64,000 nt of DNA from Halomonas ventosae (GTDB lineage Bacteria > Pseudomonadota > Gammaproteobacteria > Pseudomonadales > Halomonadaceae), in NCBI RefSeq assembly GCF_004363555.1, contig NZ_SNZJ01000010.1, positions 62,001 through 126,000 of the forward strand, written 5' to 3'. A model generated the notes under the pieces. The model worked only from the letters and a program-made list of their open reading frames with translations. It was not told the DNA's origin and did not search any database. Of this stretch, positions 44,644-55,284 are shown one piece after another; the first letter of the stretch is position 1; every line of letters starts with the position of its first letter. The position numbers were made by a program, and so were the translations under genes.

Positions 44644-45216
44644 ATGAAAGCCCTGAAGACACCTATTCTGACCGCCTTGCTGGCCATCGTCCTTGCCGGC
44701 CTGATGGTGACAACGACCAGCGTACAGGCCGCTACGCCCACGGCGGCGGAGATCGAGGCCAGTGTCGCCAACGCCCTGAGGGCGTTTCGCGACGAGGTCG
44801 ACGGTGCCGACGACTACCTCAGCGAGGCCAAGGGCGTGCTGGTCATCCCGGATGTCAGGAAGGTCGGCTTCCTGGTAGCGGCCCAGTGGGGAACAGGCGC
44901 CCTTCAGGTGGAGGGGCGCACCACCGACTACTACAAGATGGAGGCCGGCTCTGCCGGCTTTCAGGCCGGCTACCAGAAGACCAATCAGGTCTTCATCTTC
45001 TTCACCGACGACGCCCTGGAGAAGTTTCGCAGCGGCGATGGCTGGACGGTAGGCGCCGAGGCTGGACTGACCCTCGTCGAGGTGGGCACCGGCATCTCGG
45101 CCGACACCCTCAGGAACCAGGGGGCCGTAGCCGCCTTTGCGTTCGGCAGCGAGGGGTTGATGGGCGGCTGGTCAGCGAAGGGAACCCGCTTCAGCCGGAT
45201 ACAGCCCGGCCGTTGA
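44644..45216 (+). CDS. SYLF-domain (YSC84-like) lipid-binding exported protein
   Basis: A 190-residue protein with a signal peptide (about 1-29, ending SVQA) and a SYLF domain. AKGVLVIPDVRKVGFLVAAQWGTGAL is the family hallmark, followed by FIFFTDDALEKFRSGDGWTVGAEAGLTLVEVG. SYLF proteins bind phosphoinositides in eukaryotes, and bacterial forms are thought to contact lipids in the envelope. It lies 47 bases after the barrel gene and 54 before the patatin gene, suggesting one transcription unit. Confidence 0.88.
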   Translation: MKALKTPILTALLAIVLAGLMVTTTSVQAATPTAAEIEASVANALRAFRDEVDGADDYLSEAKGVLVIPDVRKVGFLVAAQWGTGALQVEGRTTDYYKMEAGSAGFQAGYQKTNQVFIFFTDDALEKFRSGDGWTVGAEAGLTLVEVGTGISADTLRNQGAVAAFAFGSEGLMGGWSAKGTRFSRIQPGR

Positions 45217-45270
45217 CGGCGCCCCCATCCCGCGCATCCGCGATACCCCAGGGGATAGAAGGCGATAACG

Positions 45271-47502
45271 ATGATCAAGATGGTGACAAGAACCCTGATC
45301 GTGCTCGGCTGCTGCCTGGGGGGGCTGTTGCTTCCCCAGGCCGTAGCGGCAAACATCGAGGCCGCGCAGCCGGGCCGCCAGAAGGTGGGCCTGGCCCTCA
45401 GTGGCGGCGGCGCACGGGGCGCAGCCCACCTCGGGGTGCTCAGGGTGCTGGAGGAGATGAAGATCCCCATCGACTATATCGCCGGCACCAGCATGGGCTC
45501 CATCGTCGGTGGGCTCTACGCCTCGGGGATGACGCCGGATGAGATCGAGCAAGCCCTCAAGACCATGGACTGGGAGCATATCTTCAGTGACGCCCCACCC
45601 CGAGTCGAGCGCTCCTTCCGGCGCAAGCGTGACGACGACCTCTACCTGGTGAAGGCCCGGCTGGGGATTTCCGATGACGGCAAGCCGCGTTTCCCGACCG
45701 GTGCCATACAGGGACAGAAATTCGACCTGGCGCTGCGAGCGCTCTCCCTGCCGGTGACCAATACCACGGACTTCGACCGCCTCCATATCCCGTTCCGCGC
45801 GGTGGCATCTGATATCGGCAGTGGAGCGAAGGTCGTGCTCGGAGAAGGCGACCTGGCAACCGCAATGCGTGCCAGCATGGCGGTCCCCGGCCTCTTCGCC
45901 GCCGCCGAGGTCGATGGTCGCCTGCTGGTGGACGGTGGCATCACCGATAACCTGCCGGTGGACGTGGTGCGGGAGATGGGCGCCGATATCGTGATTGCCG
46001 TGGATATCAGCACCCCCATCAAGCCGGCGGAAGAGGTCATCAACCTCTTCGCGATCACGGGCCAGCTGACGTCACTCCTGACCCGCAACAACGTGGAGGA
46101 GCAGCTGGCGACACTGACGGAAGCCGACGTCCTGATCATTCCTGCCCTCGGGGATTTCTCCAGCTCCGACTTCGTGAATGCTACTGATGCGGTGCCCATC
46201 GGCTACCAGGCCGCCGATGCGCAGAGGAGCGAGCTGCGGCGGCTGTCACTGCCAGCAGGCGACTACCAGGCTCATCTGGCCGCCCGCACCGCCAGGCCCC
46301 CGCGTGACCTGCCCATCATCCAGTTCGTCCGCATCGAGAACGACGCCGGGATATCCGACGCCATGATTCATGACCGCATACGCCAACGGACCGGCGAACC
46401 GCTTGACCGACAACAGCTGGAACAGGACATCGCACACATCTACGGCCTTGAACTGTTCCAGAACGTTCGCTACGACCTCGTCGAGGAGCAGGGTGAGACC
46501 GGCCTGCTGGTCGACGCACGCGCCAAGAGCTGGGGGCCGAACTACCTCCAGTTCGGCCTGGACCTGTCCAGCGATATCCGGGGCACCAACAGCTATGACC
46601 TGGGGGCAGCCTACCTTCGCACAGGGATCAACCCCCTGGGCGGCGAAATCCGCCTGGCGACACAGATCGGCCAGGACCCGCTGCTAGCGGCGGAGTGGCA
46701 CCAACCCCTCGATAGCCTGTCACGCTATTTCGTCTACACCGGGGCCCGTTACGGTGCCACCAACGTGGATGTCTTCGATGGTCGGCGGGATGCGGTCGCG
46801 GAATACCGGGTCAAGGAGGCACGTGCCGAGCTTGCCCTCGGGCGAGAGCTCAGCGTCTATGGCGAGTCCCGGCTCGGCTATCGCTATCGTGACGGTGAAG
46901 TCGACGTCAAGACAGGTTCGCCCGAGCTGCCCGAGTTCAGCTATGAAAGCGGGAATGCCTTCGCTCGCCTTGCGGTAGATCGCCTGGATAACTACAACTT
47001 CCCGGAAGAAGGCTGGCTGGGCGCCGTCGAGTACGACATCGCTCGGGAAGACCTCGGTGGCGATAGCGAGTTTGAACAAGTCAGGCTAGTCGCCAATGGT
47101 TTTACCAGCCTCGGAAATGGCCATGTGGTAGGCCTTGGTGGCCTGGTCAACTCGACCATCAGTGGATCGGCAGACATCCAGGACCGCTTTCGACTCGGCG
47201 GATTTCTCAACCTGTCGGGCTATACGGAAGACAGCCTGAGCGGCCAGCAGGCAGGCGTGCTCACTGCCATCTACTACAGGCGGTTCGAGGCCCTCCCCTT
47301 CCTGTCATGGTACCTGGGGGGGTCGTTCGAGTACGGCGGCGTCTGGGAGGACAAGGGCGACCTCTTCGATGACGCCATATCTTCAGGAAGTGTCTTCCTG
47401 GGTGCCGACAGTCCTATCGGCCCGCTCTACCTCGGCTACGGGCATGCCGAAGGGGGCTATGACTCGATCTTCTTCTATCTTGGCCGTCCGCAGTTCCGGT
47501 AA
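45271..47502 (+). CDS. Patatin-like phospholipase of the type Vd autotransporter (PlpD) kind
   Basis: A 743-residue protein: signal peptide (about 1-27), patatin domain (about 32-230) with oxyanion loop SGGGARGAAH, nucleophile in GTSMGS and Asp in DGGITDN. A POTRA domain (about 345-420; IDxxL-type GEPLDRQQLEQDIAHIYGL) is followed by a 16-strand-type barrel to the end (LYLGYGHAEGG, then FFYLGRPQF). Pseudomonas PlpD has the same plan and about the same length; it releases or displays a phospholipase A1. The final residue is Arg after Phe. Catalytic Ser and Asp are both present, so activity is expected. Confidence 0.92.
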   Translation: MIKMVTRTLIVLGCCLGGLLLPQAVAANIEAAQPGRQKVGLALSGGGARGAAHLGVLRVLEEMKIPIDYIAGTSMGSIVGGLYASGMTPDEIEQALKTMDWEHIFSDAPPRVERSFRRKRDDDLYLVKARLGISDDGKPRFPTGAIQGQKFDLALRALSLPVTNTTDFDRLHIPFRAVASDIGSGAKVVLGEGDLATAMRASMAVPGLFAAAEVDGRLLVDGGITDNLPVDVVREMGADIVIAVDISTPIKPAEEVINLFAITGQLTSLLTRNNVEEQLATLTEADVLIIPALGDFSSSDFVNATDAVPIGYQAADAQRSELRRLSLPAGDYQAHLAARTARPPRDLPIIQFVRIENDAGISDAMIHDRIRQRTGEPLDRQQLEQDIAHIYGLELFQNVRYDLVEEQGETGLLVDARAKSWGPNYLQFGLDLSSDIRGTNSYDLGAAYLRTGINPLGGEIRLATQIGQDPLLAAEWHQPLDSLSRYFVYTGARYGATNVDVFDGRRDAVAEYRVKEARAELALGRELSVYGESRLGYRYRDGEVDVKTGSPELPEFSYESGNAFARLAVDRLDNYNFPEEGWLGAVEYDIAREDLGGDSEFEQVRLVANGFTSLGNGHVVGLGGLVNSTISGSADIQDRFRLGGFLNLSGYTEDSLSGQQAGVLTAIYYRRFEALPFLSWYLGGSFEYGGVWEDKGDLFDDAISSGSVFLGADSPIGPLYLGYGHAEGGYDSIFFYLGRPQFR

Positions 47503-47628
47503 AACGGGCTTTCATTAGCAGCTAGTGCAGATGGCTTTCCTGAGTTTATCGTCGTCATGCATTGCGCGTAAGGTGTGTTCACACTCGGGTATCTGGGATT
47601 CCTGCGCAATCACTCGGGCCTGCAGGCG
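47503..47628. other. Junction sequence between island and right repeat
   Basis: No supported gene. The minus strand reads a protein-like tail here (CEHTLRAMHDDDKLRKAICTSC) but without a start; it may be debris from the insertion event. Confidence 0.3.
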
Positions 47629-47727
47629 CCGCTTCTCCTGCGCGGCGAGTGGCAAGAGGCCTTCGTCGACCAGGTGGAGGAACTGGGCATGGCGATGGCC
47701 GCGGGGCTGGACGCAGGCGTGCTCTAA
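47629..47727 (+). pseudogene. 3' fragment of a flavodoxin-family reductase gene; right island repeat
   Basis: Encodes LRGEWQEAFVDQVEELGMAM then AAGLDAGVL and a TAA stop, matching the C-terminus of the intact gene at 28682-29143. Differences between the copies in the core are silent, while the last eight codons differ more, so this is a separately evolved copy rather than a fresh duplication. No start or upstream part is present. Confidence 0.8.
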
Positions 47728-47991
47728 CCATATTCGATAAAATTCCGTCGATAGTCCCTTCCGGTTTTTATGCACCTGCTATACCTCAAGCAGGCCCGTC
47801 TACTTGCAGGAATTTTCGGGCCTTGTCGAATGCCGCATCGGCTGATCGCGCAACAACAAGACACGACAAGATCAACAGAACAATACGCTACGTCGACCAG
47901 ACGCGATGCGAAGTCCCGCCCTTCGGCTTCCGCCCAGCCCCCTCATTGGTTCTGGAGTGCCTCTGGCCGACTCACTGACGCGAGGTGAGTC
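47728..47991. other. Intergenic stretch, no gene recognised
   Basis: About 260 bases between the flavodoxin fragment and the TAXI gene, moderately AT-rich at first. It probably holds the TAXI gene promoter; nothing else seen. Confidence 0.4.
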
Positions 47992-49026
47992 ATGAAGCTC
48001 TGGAATCATGGAATTACCGCAAGGCTGCTGGGCATCGGCGTTACCAGCCTGTTCCTCTGGAACCCGCCGTCGGCGCAGGCCGACGATCCCCTGATCATCG
48101 CCACCGCCAGCCCTGCCGGGGTCTACCACGTGGTCGGCCGGGCGCTGTGCCGAGTCGTCGAGACGCCCTGCCGGGCGCAGCCCAGCGACGGCTCCAGTGC
48201 CAACCTGCGCGCGCTGCGTCGCGGCGAGCTGCAGCTCGCCATGGCCCAGTCGGACCTGCACCTGTACGCCACCCTGGGCACCGAAGGGTTCCGCAATGAC
48301 GGCCCGAACGAGGCGCTGCGCTCGGTCTTCTCGCTGCACAGCGAGCCCTTCACCCTGGTGGTGCGCCGTGATGCCGGGATTCGCGACTTCGAGGACCTCC
48401 AGCAGCGCTCGGTGAACATCGGCAACCCGGGCTCCGGCCAGCGCGGCACCATGCTCAGGCTGATGGATGCCCGGGGCTGGAGCCGCACCAACTTCCGCCA
48501 GACCCACGACCTGCCGGCCGACCAGCAGTCCATGGAGCTCTGCCACGGCAACATCGACGCCATGGTCTATACCGTGGGCCATCCCAACGCCTCTGTGGCC
48601 CAGGCCATCCGGCTGTGCGATGCCGAGATCGTCGACGTGCAGGGCGACTTCGTCGACCTGCTGGTGGATGCCTACCCCTATTTCACGCGGGCCTCGATCC
48701 CCGCCGGCCTCTATGGCCCGGACCAGCAGGCCGTGGAGACCTTCGGGGTCAAGGCCACCCTGGTCACCACGGCGGACACCGACCCTGACCTGGTCTACCG
48801 GCTGGTCGCCAGCGTCTTCGATGACTTCACGCGCTTCAAGGCCGCCCACCCCGCCCTGGGCCAGCTGACGCCCCAGGCGATGATCCAGGACGGGCTCAGC
48901 GCCCCCCTGCACGAAGGGGCGCTGCGCTACTACCGCGAACAGGGCTGGGTCGAGGCCGAAAGCATGATGTCCGAACGCCACGCGCAACCCCGCCTGGCCG
49001 TGCACGACGCGGCACGTCCCGACTGA
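47992..49026 (+). CDS. TAXI-family TRAP transporter solute-binding protein
   Basis: A 344-residue periplasmic binding protein with a signal peptide (about 1-30, ending SAQA). Family motifs: IIATASPAGVYHVVGRALCRVV at the start of the mature part, GSSANLRALRRGELQLAMAQSD, and VNIGNPGSGQRGTMLRLMDARGW. TAXI proteins deliver ligands such as glutamate to a fused TRAP membrane subunit. No TRAP permease gene lies nearby, so it either serves a distant permease or acts as a sensor subunit. GAGGTGAG precedes the ATG. Confidence 0.9.
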   Translation: MKLWNHGITARLLGIGVTSLFLWNPPSAQADDPLIIATASPAGVYHVVGRALCRVVETPCRAQPSDGSSANLRALRRGELQLAMAQSDLHLYATLGTEGFRNDGPNEALRSVFSLHSEPFTLVVRRDAGIRDFEDLQQRSVNIGNPGSGQRGTMLRLMDARGWSRTNFRQTHDLPADQQSMELCHGNIDAMVYTVGHPNASVAQAIRLCDAEIVDVQGDFVDLLVDAYPYFTRASIPAGLYGPDQQAVETFGVKATLVTTADTDPDLVYRLVASVFDDFTRFKAAHPALGQLTPQAMIQDGLSAPLHEGALRYYREQGWVEAESMMSERHAQPRLAVHDAARPD

Positions 49027-49042
49027 GCCCCGAGCGCGCAAT

Positions 49043-49074
49043 GCAGAACGGCACCCGAGGGGGTGCCGTTCTGC
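49043..49074. terminator. Strong bidirectional hairpin between TAXI gene and fadA
   Basis: A perfect 14-bp stem (GCAGAACGGCACCC, 49043-49056, with 49061-49074) and a 4-nt loop lie between two convergent stop codons. U-tract absent. Confidence 0.7.
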
Positions 49075-49106
49075 GTATCACCGCGCCGATGATCAGGCCG
49101 GGCGGG

Positions 49107-50348
<1,242 letters not shown>

Positions 50349-52550
50349 TCAGCCCTGGGCCTGGCTGGCATAGAAGGTCTCGCCGGCGGCGGCCATCTGG
50401 CGCAGCTTCTCGGTGGGCGCGTAAAGCGGGCCGAGCTCCTTGGCCAGGCGCTCCGCCTGGCTGACGAAGGCGTCGACGCCCATGGCATCGATGTAGCGCA
50501 GCGCGCCACCGCGGAACGGCGGGAAGCCGATGCCGTAGATCAGCGCCATGTCGGCCTCGGCGGGGCTGCCGACGATGTCGTCCTCCAGGCAGCGCACGGT
50601 CTCCAGGCACAGCGGCACCATCATGCGGGCGATGATCTCCTCGTCGGAGAACTCGCGGCGCTCCCGGGCCACCTCCTTGATCAGCGCGATGGCGGCCTCG
50701 TCGGTGACCTTCCGGGGCTTGCCCTTGCGGTCCTCCTCGTAGGCGTAGAAGCCCTTGGCATTCTTCTGGCCCAGGCGGTCGTTCTTGAACATCACCTGGA
50801 TGGCGCTCTTGCCCTGGCCATCGCCCCGCTCACCGGCCATGCCGGCCATGCGCTCCGGGAAGCCCTCGGCCATCACCTCGCCGGCATGCACCGCGGTATC
50901 CATGCCCACCACGTCGAGCAGGTAGGCGGGGCCCATGGGCCAGCCGAATTTCTCCATCACCTTGTCGATCTGCTGGAAGTCGGCGCCCTGCTCCACCAGC
51001 TGGCTGAAGCCGCCGAAGTAGGGGAAGAGCACGCGGTTGACCAGGAATCCCGGGCAGTCGTTGACCACGATGGGCGTCTTGCCCATGGCCCGGGCGTAGG
51101 CCACGGTGGCCGCCACGGCGGCGTCGCCGGTCTTCTCGCCACGTATCACCTCCACCAGCGGCATGCGGTGCACCGGGTTGAAGAAGTGCATGCCGCAGAA
51201 GTTCTCCGGCCGCTTGAGGTTCTCGGCCAGGCGGGTGATGGAGATGGTCGAGGTGTTGGAGGTGAGGATGGTCTCCTCTCCCACCTGGCCTTCCACCTCG
51301 GTGAGCACCGCATCCTTGACCTTGGGATTCTCGACCACCGCCTCGACCACCAGGTCGACGTGGCCGAAGTCGCCATAGGAGAGGGTCGGGCGAATGTTGC
51401 TGAGCTTCTCGGCCATCTGCCCGGTGGAGAACTTGCCCCGCTCCACCTGCTTGGCGAAGAGCTTGCGGGCCTCCTTGAGGCCGAGCTCGATGGCCTCCTC
51501 CTTGATGTCCTTCATCAGGATGGGCGTGCCCTTGGAGGCGCTCTGGTAGGCGATGCCGCCCCCCATGATGCCGGCGCCGAGCACCGCCGCCTGCCTGATC
51601 GGACGCGCCTGCTTCTCGTACTGGCTGCCCTTCTTCTTGACCACCTGGTCGTTCATGAACAGGCCGACCAGGTTGAAGGCCACCTCGGAGAGCGCCAGCT
51701 TGGCAAAGGCCTTGGCCTCGATGGCCTGGGCGCGGGCGCGCGACTCGCCGGCGCCCTTCTGGATCACCTTGATGGCCTCCACCGGCGCCGGGTAGTGCGG
51801 CCCCGCCTTGCCCTTGACGTAGCCCTTGGCGGTCTCGAAGGTCATCATCTGCTCGATGGGGCCGAGCGTGAGCGGCGCGCTCTTCTCGGCGCGGCGGGCC
51901 TGGTAGTCGAGCTCGCCACGATGGGCGCGGGTCAGGATGTCCAGGGCCGCGGCCTGCAGCTGCTCGCCCGGCACCACGGCATCCACCGCTCCCATCTTCA
52001 GGGCGGCCTCGGCGCGGTTCTCGGTGCCGCCGGCAATCCACTCGATGGCGTTGTCGGCACCGATTAGCCGCGGCAGGCGCACGCAGCCGCCCCAGCCCGG
52101 CAGGATGCCGAGCTTGGTCTCGGGCAGGCCGATCCTGGCGGATTCGGCCATGACGCGAAAGTCAGTGGTCAGGGTGATCTCGCAGCCACCGCCCAGGGCC
52201 AGGCCATTGATGGCGGTGACGGTGGGGAACGGCAGGTCCTCGATGGCATTGAAGATGCCGTGCACCCGCTCGAGCATGCCCTCGAGCTGCTCGGCGCCCT
52301 GCTCGAACATGCCGTGGAACTCGGTGATGTCGGCACCGACGATGAACGCCTCCTTGGCGCTGCCGATCACCAGCCCCTCGAGCCCCTTCTCGGCACGGAG
52401 GGCCGCGACGGCCTCGCCCAGTTCCGCGACCACGGCGCTGGAGAGCTTGTTGATGGACTCGCCCTTCAGATCGAAGGTCAGGGTGGCGATGGCATCGCCT
52501 GCGTCCTCGGGACCACGCGCCACCGTGATGGCATTGCCTTGATAGATCAT
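50349..52550 (-). CDS. fadB: Fatty-acid oxidation complex alpha subunit (enoyl-CoA hydratase / 3-hydroxyacyl-CoA dehydrogenase)
   Basis: A 733-residue multifunctional enzyme. The N-terminal crotonase domain (about 15-190) has [12 protein letters not shown] and [12 protein letters not shown]. The NAD-binding domain starts [14 protein letters not shown] (about 325), and the dehydrogenase His lies in [13 protein letters not shown]. The C-terminus has the two HCDH domains. Length and order match FadB. The start at 52550 (MIYQGNAI) has GGAGG upstream. Together with FadA it forms the alpha2-beta2 beta-oxidation complex. Confidence 0.97.
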   Translation of the reverse strand: MIYQGNAITVARGPEDAGDAIATLTFDLKGESINKLSSAVVAELGEAVAALRAEKGLEGLVIGSAKEAFIVGADITEFHGMFEQGAEQLEGMLERVHGIFNAIEDLPFPTVTAINGLALGGGCEITLTTDFRVMAESARIGLPETKLGILPGWGGCVRLPRLIGADNAIEWIAGGTENRAEAALKMGAVDAVVPGEQLQAAALDILTRAHRGELDYQARRAEKSAPLTLGPIEQMMTFETAKGYVKGKAGPHYPAPVEAIKVIQKGAGESRARAQAIEAKAFAKLALSEVAFNLVGLFMNDQVVKKKGSQYEKQARPIRQAAVLGAGIMGGGIAYQSASKGTPILMKDIKEEAIELGLKEARKLFAKQVERGKFSTGQMAEKLSNIRPTLSYGDFGHVDLVVEAVVENPKVKDAVLTEVEGQVGEETILTSNTSTISITRLAENLKRPENFCGMHFFNPVHRMPLVEVIRGEKTGDAAVAATVAYARAMGKTPIVVNDCPGFLVNRVLFPYFGGFSQLVEQGADFQQIDKVMEKFGWPMGPAYLLDVVGMDTAVHAGEVMAEGFPERMAGMAGERGDGQGKSAIQVMFKNDRLGQKNAKGFYAYEEDRKGKPRKVTDEAAIALIKEVARERREFSDEEIIARMMVPLCLETVRCLEDDIVGSPAEADMALIYGIGFPPFRGGALRYIDAMGVDAFVSQAERLAKELGPLYAPTEKLRQMAAAGETFYASQAQG

Positions 52551-52694
52551 CCACGAACCTCCATGCAGGAATTCATACGGCCGTTTGATTTTCGACAGCT
52601 TGGTGCAGCCGAGCCCGAACGTCAAGCCCCTGCCGACAGCATGGCAGCTCCCGGCGACTCACCCCAGCGGGACGAGCGCTGCTAGACTCGGCGA

Positions 52695-54128
52695 ATGAAC
52701 CGAGAACCGCCGAGGGACGCGTCCCCCTCCCCTGCATCCCCCGCCGCCGGCAGGCCGTCACCGCGCCTCGGCGCCTGGCAGTCCCGCCTCGAACGCCTGG
52801 TGGAGCTCGCCCGGCCCTGGAGCTGGCTGTGGCCCCCGATGGCCCTGGCCGCCGGGCTGGGGAGCTTCTTTCTGGTCGAGCGCCAGCAGTGGCTGGGCGG
52901 GATGCTGGCCCTGGGCATGCTGCTGGCCTGGGGACTGCTGCTCTCCGAGAGCCTGATCGGCCGGCTGCTGGTCCGGCGTGGCTATCCGCCCCTGCCTCGT
53001 GGTGTGACCACCTTCATCGCCCAGCTGATCCACCAGGAGACCCTGTTCTTCACCCTACCCTTCCTGCTCGCCACCACGGTATGGCACAGCGGCCAGGCGC
53101 TCTTCACCCTGCTGGTGCTGGCCATGGCGCTGCTGTCGATCCTCGACCCGCTCTACTACCGGCTGGCCGGTCGGCTGCGCTGGCTCTACTTCGCCTTCCA
53201 TGCGCAGTGCGTGTTCCTGGTGGTCCTGGTCACCCTGCCCACCCTGCTCCACCTGACCACCGGCCAGAGCCTGCTGCTGGCCATCGGCGCCATGGTGCTG
53301 TTCAGCCTGCCGAGCCTGATGCACCTGCTGCGGCCCATGAGCCCCTCGCGCTGGCTGGCGATGCTGGCCCTGCTGCCGTTGCTGGCCGGCGTGGCCTGGG
53401 CGGGCCGCGCCTGGGTGCCGCCGGCCAGCCTGTGGATCTCGGGCAGTGCCCTCTCGCCCGAGTTCGATACCGAGGCCAGGAGACCGCTCGGCAGCACCGC
53501 CCTGACCCCGGCGGCACTGGCCAGCGAGGGGCTCTATGCCTTCACGGCGATCCATGCCCCCCGCGGCCTGCGCGAGGAGGTGGTGCATGTCTGGCGACGG
53601 GACGGCGTGGAGGTCGACCGCATCCCGCTGGAGATCCAGGGGGGGCGCGAGGCCGGCTACCGGGCCTGGAGCCACAAGCAGAACTTCCCCGAGGAGGCGG
53701 GTGGCGAATGGCGCATCGACGTGATGACCGACAGCGGCCAGCGGATCGGGATGCTGCGTTTCACGGTGAGTGACGACGCCGGGGCGGCGACCCTGGCCGA
53801 CGGGACGATACAGCGGCCCTCGGGCATTCCCGGCCTGGATATCCGGCGGTTGCTGCCCCGGCCCGAGTCCGTTCCCGAGGCGGCACCTGAGGAGGAGGCA
53901 CCTGAGGAGAAGGTCCAGCCAGCGGCGGCGAAGGCGCCCGGTTCACCGGGAGGCGAGGAGGCCCCGGAGGGCGAGACGCAGGCGGACGAGACAGGCGAGA
54001 AAGGAGACGAAGGCGAGGCAGGCGAGGCAGGCGAGGCAGGCGAGGCAGGCGAGGCGGACGAGGCGGACGAGGCGGACGAGGCGGACGAGGCAGAGGATGA
54101 CGCGGGGACGGCCGAGCCCGTGCAATGA
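52695..54128 (+). CDS. DUF5924/DUF2914 membrane protein with acidic repeat tail
   Basis: A 477-residue protein. A Pro/Ser-rich start is followed by about seven transmembrane helices (about 45-245), then a DUF2914 domain (about 285-370; LYAFTAIHAPRGLREEVVHVWRRDG). The tail is Glu/Ala/Pro-rich and ends in an exact tandem array of Gly-Glu-Ala then Asp-Glu-Ala triplets. The DUF2914 domain is predicted to face the periplasm. Function unknown. The gene is divergent from fadB. Confidence 0.85.
   Translation: MNREPPRDASPSPASPAAGRPSPRLGAWQSRLERLVELARPWSWLWPPMALAAGLGSFFLVERQQWLGGMLALGMLLAWGLLLSESLIGRLLVRRGYPPLPRGVTTFIAQLIHQETLFFTLPFLLATTVWHSGQALFTLLVLAMALLSILDPLYYRLAGRLRWLYFAFHAQCVFLVVLVTLPTLLHLTTGQSLLLAIGAMVLFSLPSLMHLLRPMSPSRWLAMLALLPLLAGVAWAGRAWVPPASLWISGSALSPEFDTEARRPLGSTALTPAALASEGLYAFTAIHAPRGLREEVVHVWRRDGVEVDRIPLEIQGGREAGYRAWSHKQNFPEEAGGEWRIDVMTDSGQRIGMLRFTVSDDAGAATLADGTIQRPSGIPGLDIRRLLPRPESVPEAAPEEEAPEEKVQPAAAKAPGSPGGEEAPEGETQADETGEKGDEGEAGEAGEAGEAGEADEADEADEADEAEDDAGTAEPVQ
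54012..54095 (+). repeat. In-frame 9-bp tandem repeats in the DUF5924 gene tail
   Basis: Four to five units of GGCGAGGCA are followed by about four units of GACGAGGCG, coding for GEA and DEA triplets. Slippage-prone, so copy number probably varies between strains. Confidence 0.85.
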
Positions 54129-54197
54129 TAAGCCTGCTTGCATTCCACGGCGGCGGTTCGGACAATCCGCTCAGGCTTCTCCCGGATGCACAGACCC

Positions 54198-54641
54198 ATG
54201 CACCAGAACATCGGCTTCCAGCTGTCCCGCGTGCCGCGCCTGTGGCGCGCCGTCATCGACCGGCGACTGGCGCCGCTGGGCCTGACCCAGACCCGCTGGA
54301 TCACCCTCTACCACCTCTGGCGGCTGGGTGACGGCCAGCCGCAGTGCGACCTGGCCCGCGCCATCGGCGTCGAGGCCCCCTCCCTGGTCCGCACCCTGGA
54401 CCAGCTCTCCGAGCAGGGGCTGATCGAGCGGCGCGGCTGCGAGCAGGACCGCCGCACCAAGCGCATCTTCCTGACCCCCGAGGCCACCCCGCTGCTGGAG
54501 CAGATCGATGCGGTGGTCAGCCAGGCGCGCAGCGAGATGCTGGCCGGCCTCGACGACGCGGAGGTCGCCCAGTTGGCGAGCCTGCTGTCACGCATCGAGG
54601 AGAACGGCCTGGCGATCCAGGCCCGCGAGGATGCGGAGTGA
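54198..54641 (+). CDS. slyA: MarR-family transcriptional regulator, SlyA-like
   Basis: A 147-residue winged-helix regulator very close to SlyA in layout: LWRAVIDRRLAPLGLTQTRW, then AIGVEAPSLVRTLDQLSEQGLIERR and QDRRTKRIFLT at the wing. SlyA antagonises silencing and responds to small aromatic ligands. The start is uncertain between the ATGs at 54186 and 54198; the latter fits the family length. It follows the DUF5924 gene by 69 bases. Confidence 0.9.
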   Translation: MHQNIGFQLSRVPRLWRAVIDRRLAPLGLTQTRWITLYHLWRLGDGQPQCDLARAIGVEAPSLVRTLDQLSEQGLIERRGCEQDRRTKRIFLTPEATPLLEQIDAVVSQARSEMLAGLDDAEVAQLASLLSRIEENGLAIQAREDAE

Positions 54642-54647
54642 TCGCGC

Positions 54648-55178
54648 TCAGACGCGTGGCCCCTCCAGGGGCACCTCCTTCTCGGGATGGTCGGGGCGCC
54701 CGGCGAGGGCGTCACGCAGGGCCGTGAAGTCCTCCAGGTAGCTGGAGAAACGCTCGGTATCCTGCGACTCCCACCACCAGAGCCCGAGGGCCGCCCGGTT
54801 CGACTCCAGCACACTGGCATCCAGCGGCAGGCGCGTCAGCAGCGCCTCGAGGGGTGCCTCGGCCGCCGCCGGCAGGGGCCGCAGTGGCTCGAAGCGCCAG
54901 TACCAGCCATGGCGGAACGGCTTGAGCGCCGGCCCGGCCTCGGCATCTCGCACCAGCGTGAAGTCAGGCCCTGGCTGTTGCGGCGGATAGGGCCAGCGGT
55001 AGTGGGGCATGACGCCCCTGGCTTCATGAAAGGGTGGCTTGTCCAGCTTGACGGTGACGCCCGCCCGGCTCACGGCCGTTCGCATCCGCGCCACCCGCTT
55101 CTGGCGCGGGTTCGGCTTGAGCCAGAGTAGCGGCGAGATCACCAGCATCACCGCGACGAGAATGATCAACCAGGCCAT
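54648..55178 (-). CDS. Conserved single-TM protein of unknown function
   Basis: A 176-residue protein with an N-terminal transmembrane helix (about 2-20, WLIILVAVMLVISPLLWL). A basic linker (KPNPRQKRVARMR) and a soluble domain with FRHGWYWRFEPLRPLP and LGLWWWESQDTERFSSYLEDF follow. Relatives in Pseudomonas and Halomonas are sometimes called YajC-like because of the N-terminal helix, but the rest does not resemble YajC. It converges with slyA (stop codons 7 bases apart). Confidence 0.75.
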   Translation of the reverse strand: MAWLIILVAVMLVISPLLWLKPNPRQKRVARMRTAVSRAGVTVKLDKPPFHEARGVMPHYRWPYPPQQPGPDFTLVRDAEAGPALKPFRHGWYWRFEPLRPLPAAAEAPLEALLTRLPLDASVLESNRAALGLWWWESQDTERFSSYLEDFTALRDALAGRPDHPEKEVPLEGPRV

Positions 55179-55284
55179 GCCGTTCTCCCTGTGAATCTTG
55201 ATGCAAGTCGTTGTCTTGTCATGCGAGCCGTCCTAGAGTGGAAGCATCCCCAAACACGCTGGATGCTGTACGGAGAGTCACATC

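Larger units (their letters stand above)
29144..47628. mobile_element. Putative genomic island between flavodoxin 3'-end repeats
   Basis: About 18.5 kb with content unlike the flanks: lower and more variable GC, DUF1254/DUF3604/DUF4239 genes, integron attC sites, a dedicated two-component system, several exported proteins, and gene fragments. It is bracketed by a 99-bp imperfect direct repeat of a gene's 3' end, the usual footprint of site-specific integration or of recombination between related genes. No integrase or transposase gene was found inside, so the mechanism is open. Confidence 0.6.

Noticed and set aside
47515-47775. Minus-strand frame of about 86 codons at the right island edge
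   Set aside because: Half of it is the antisense of the flavodoxin fragment, and the rest has no start signal or family.
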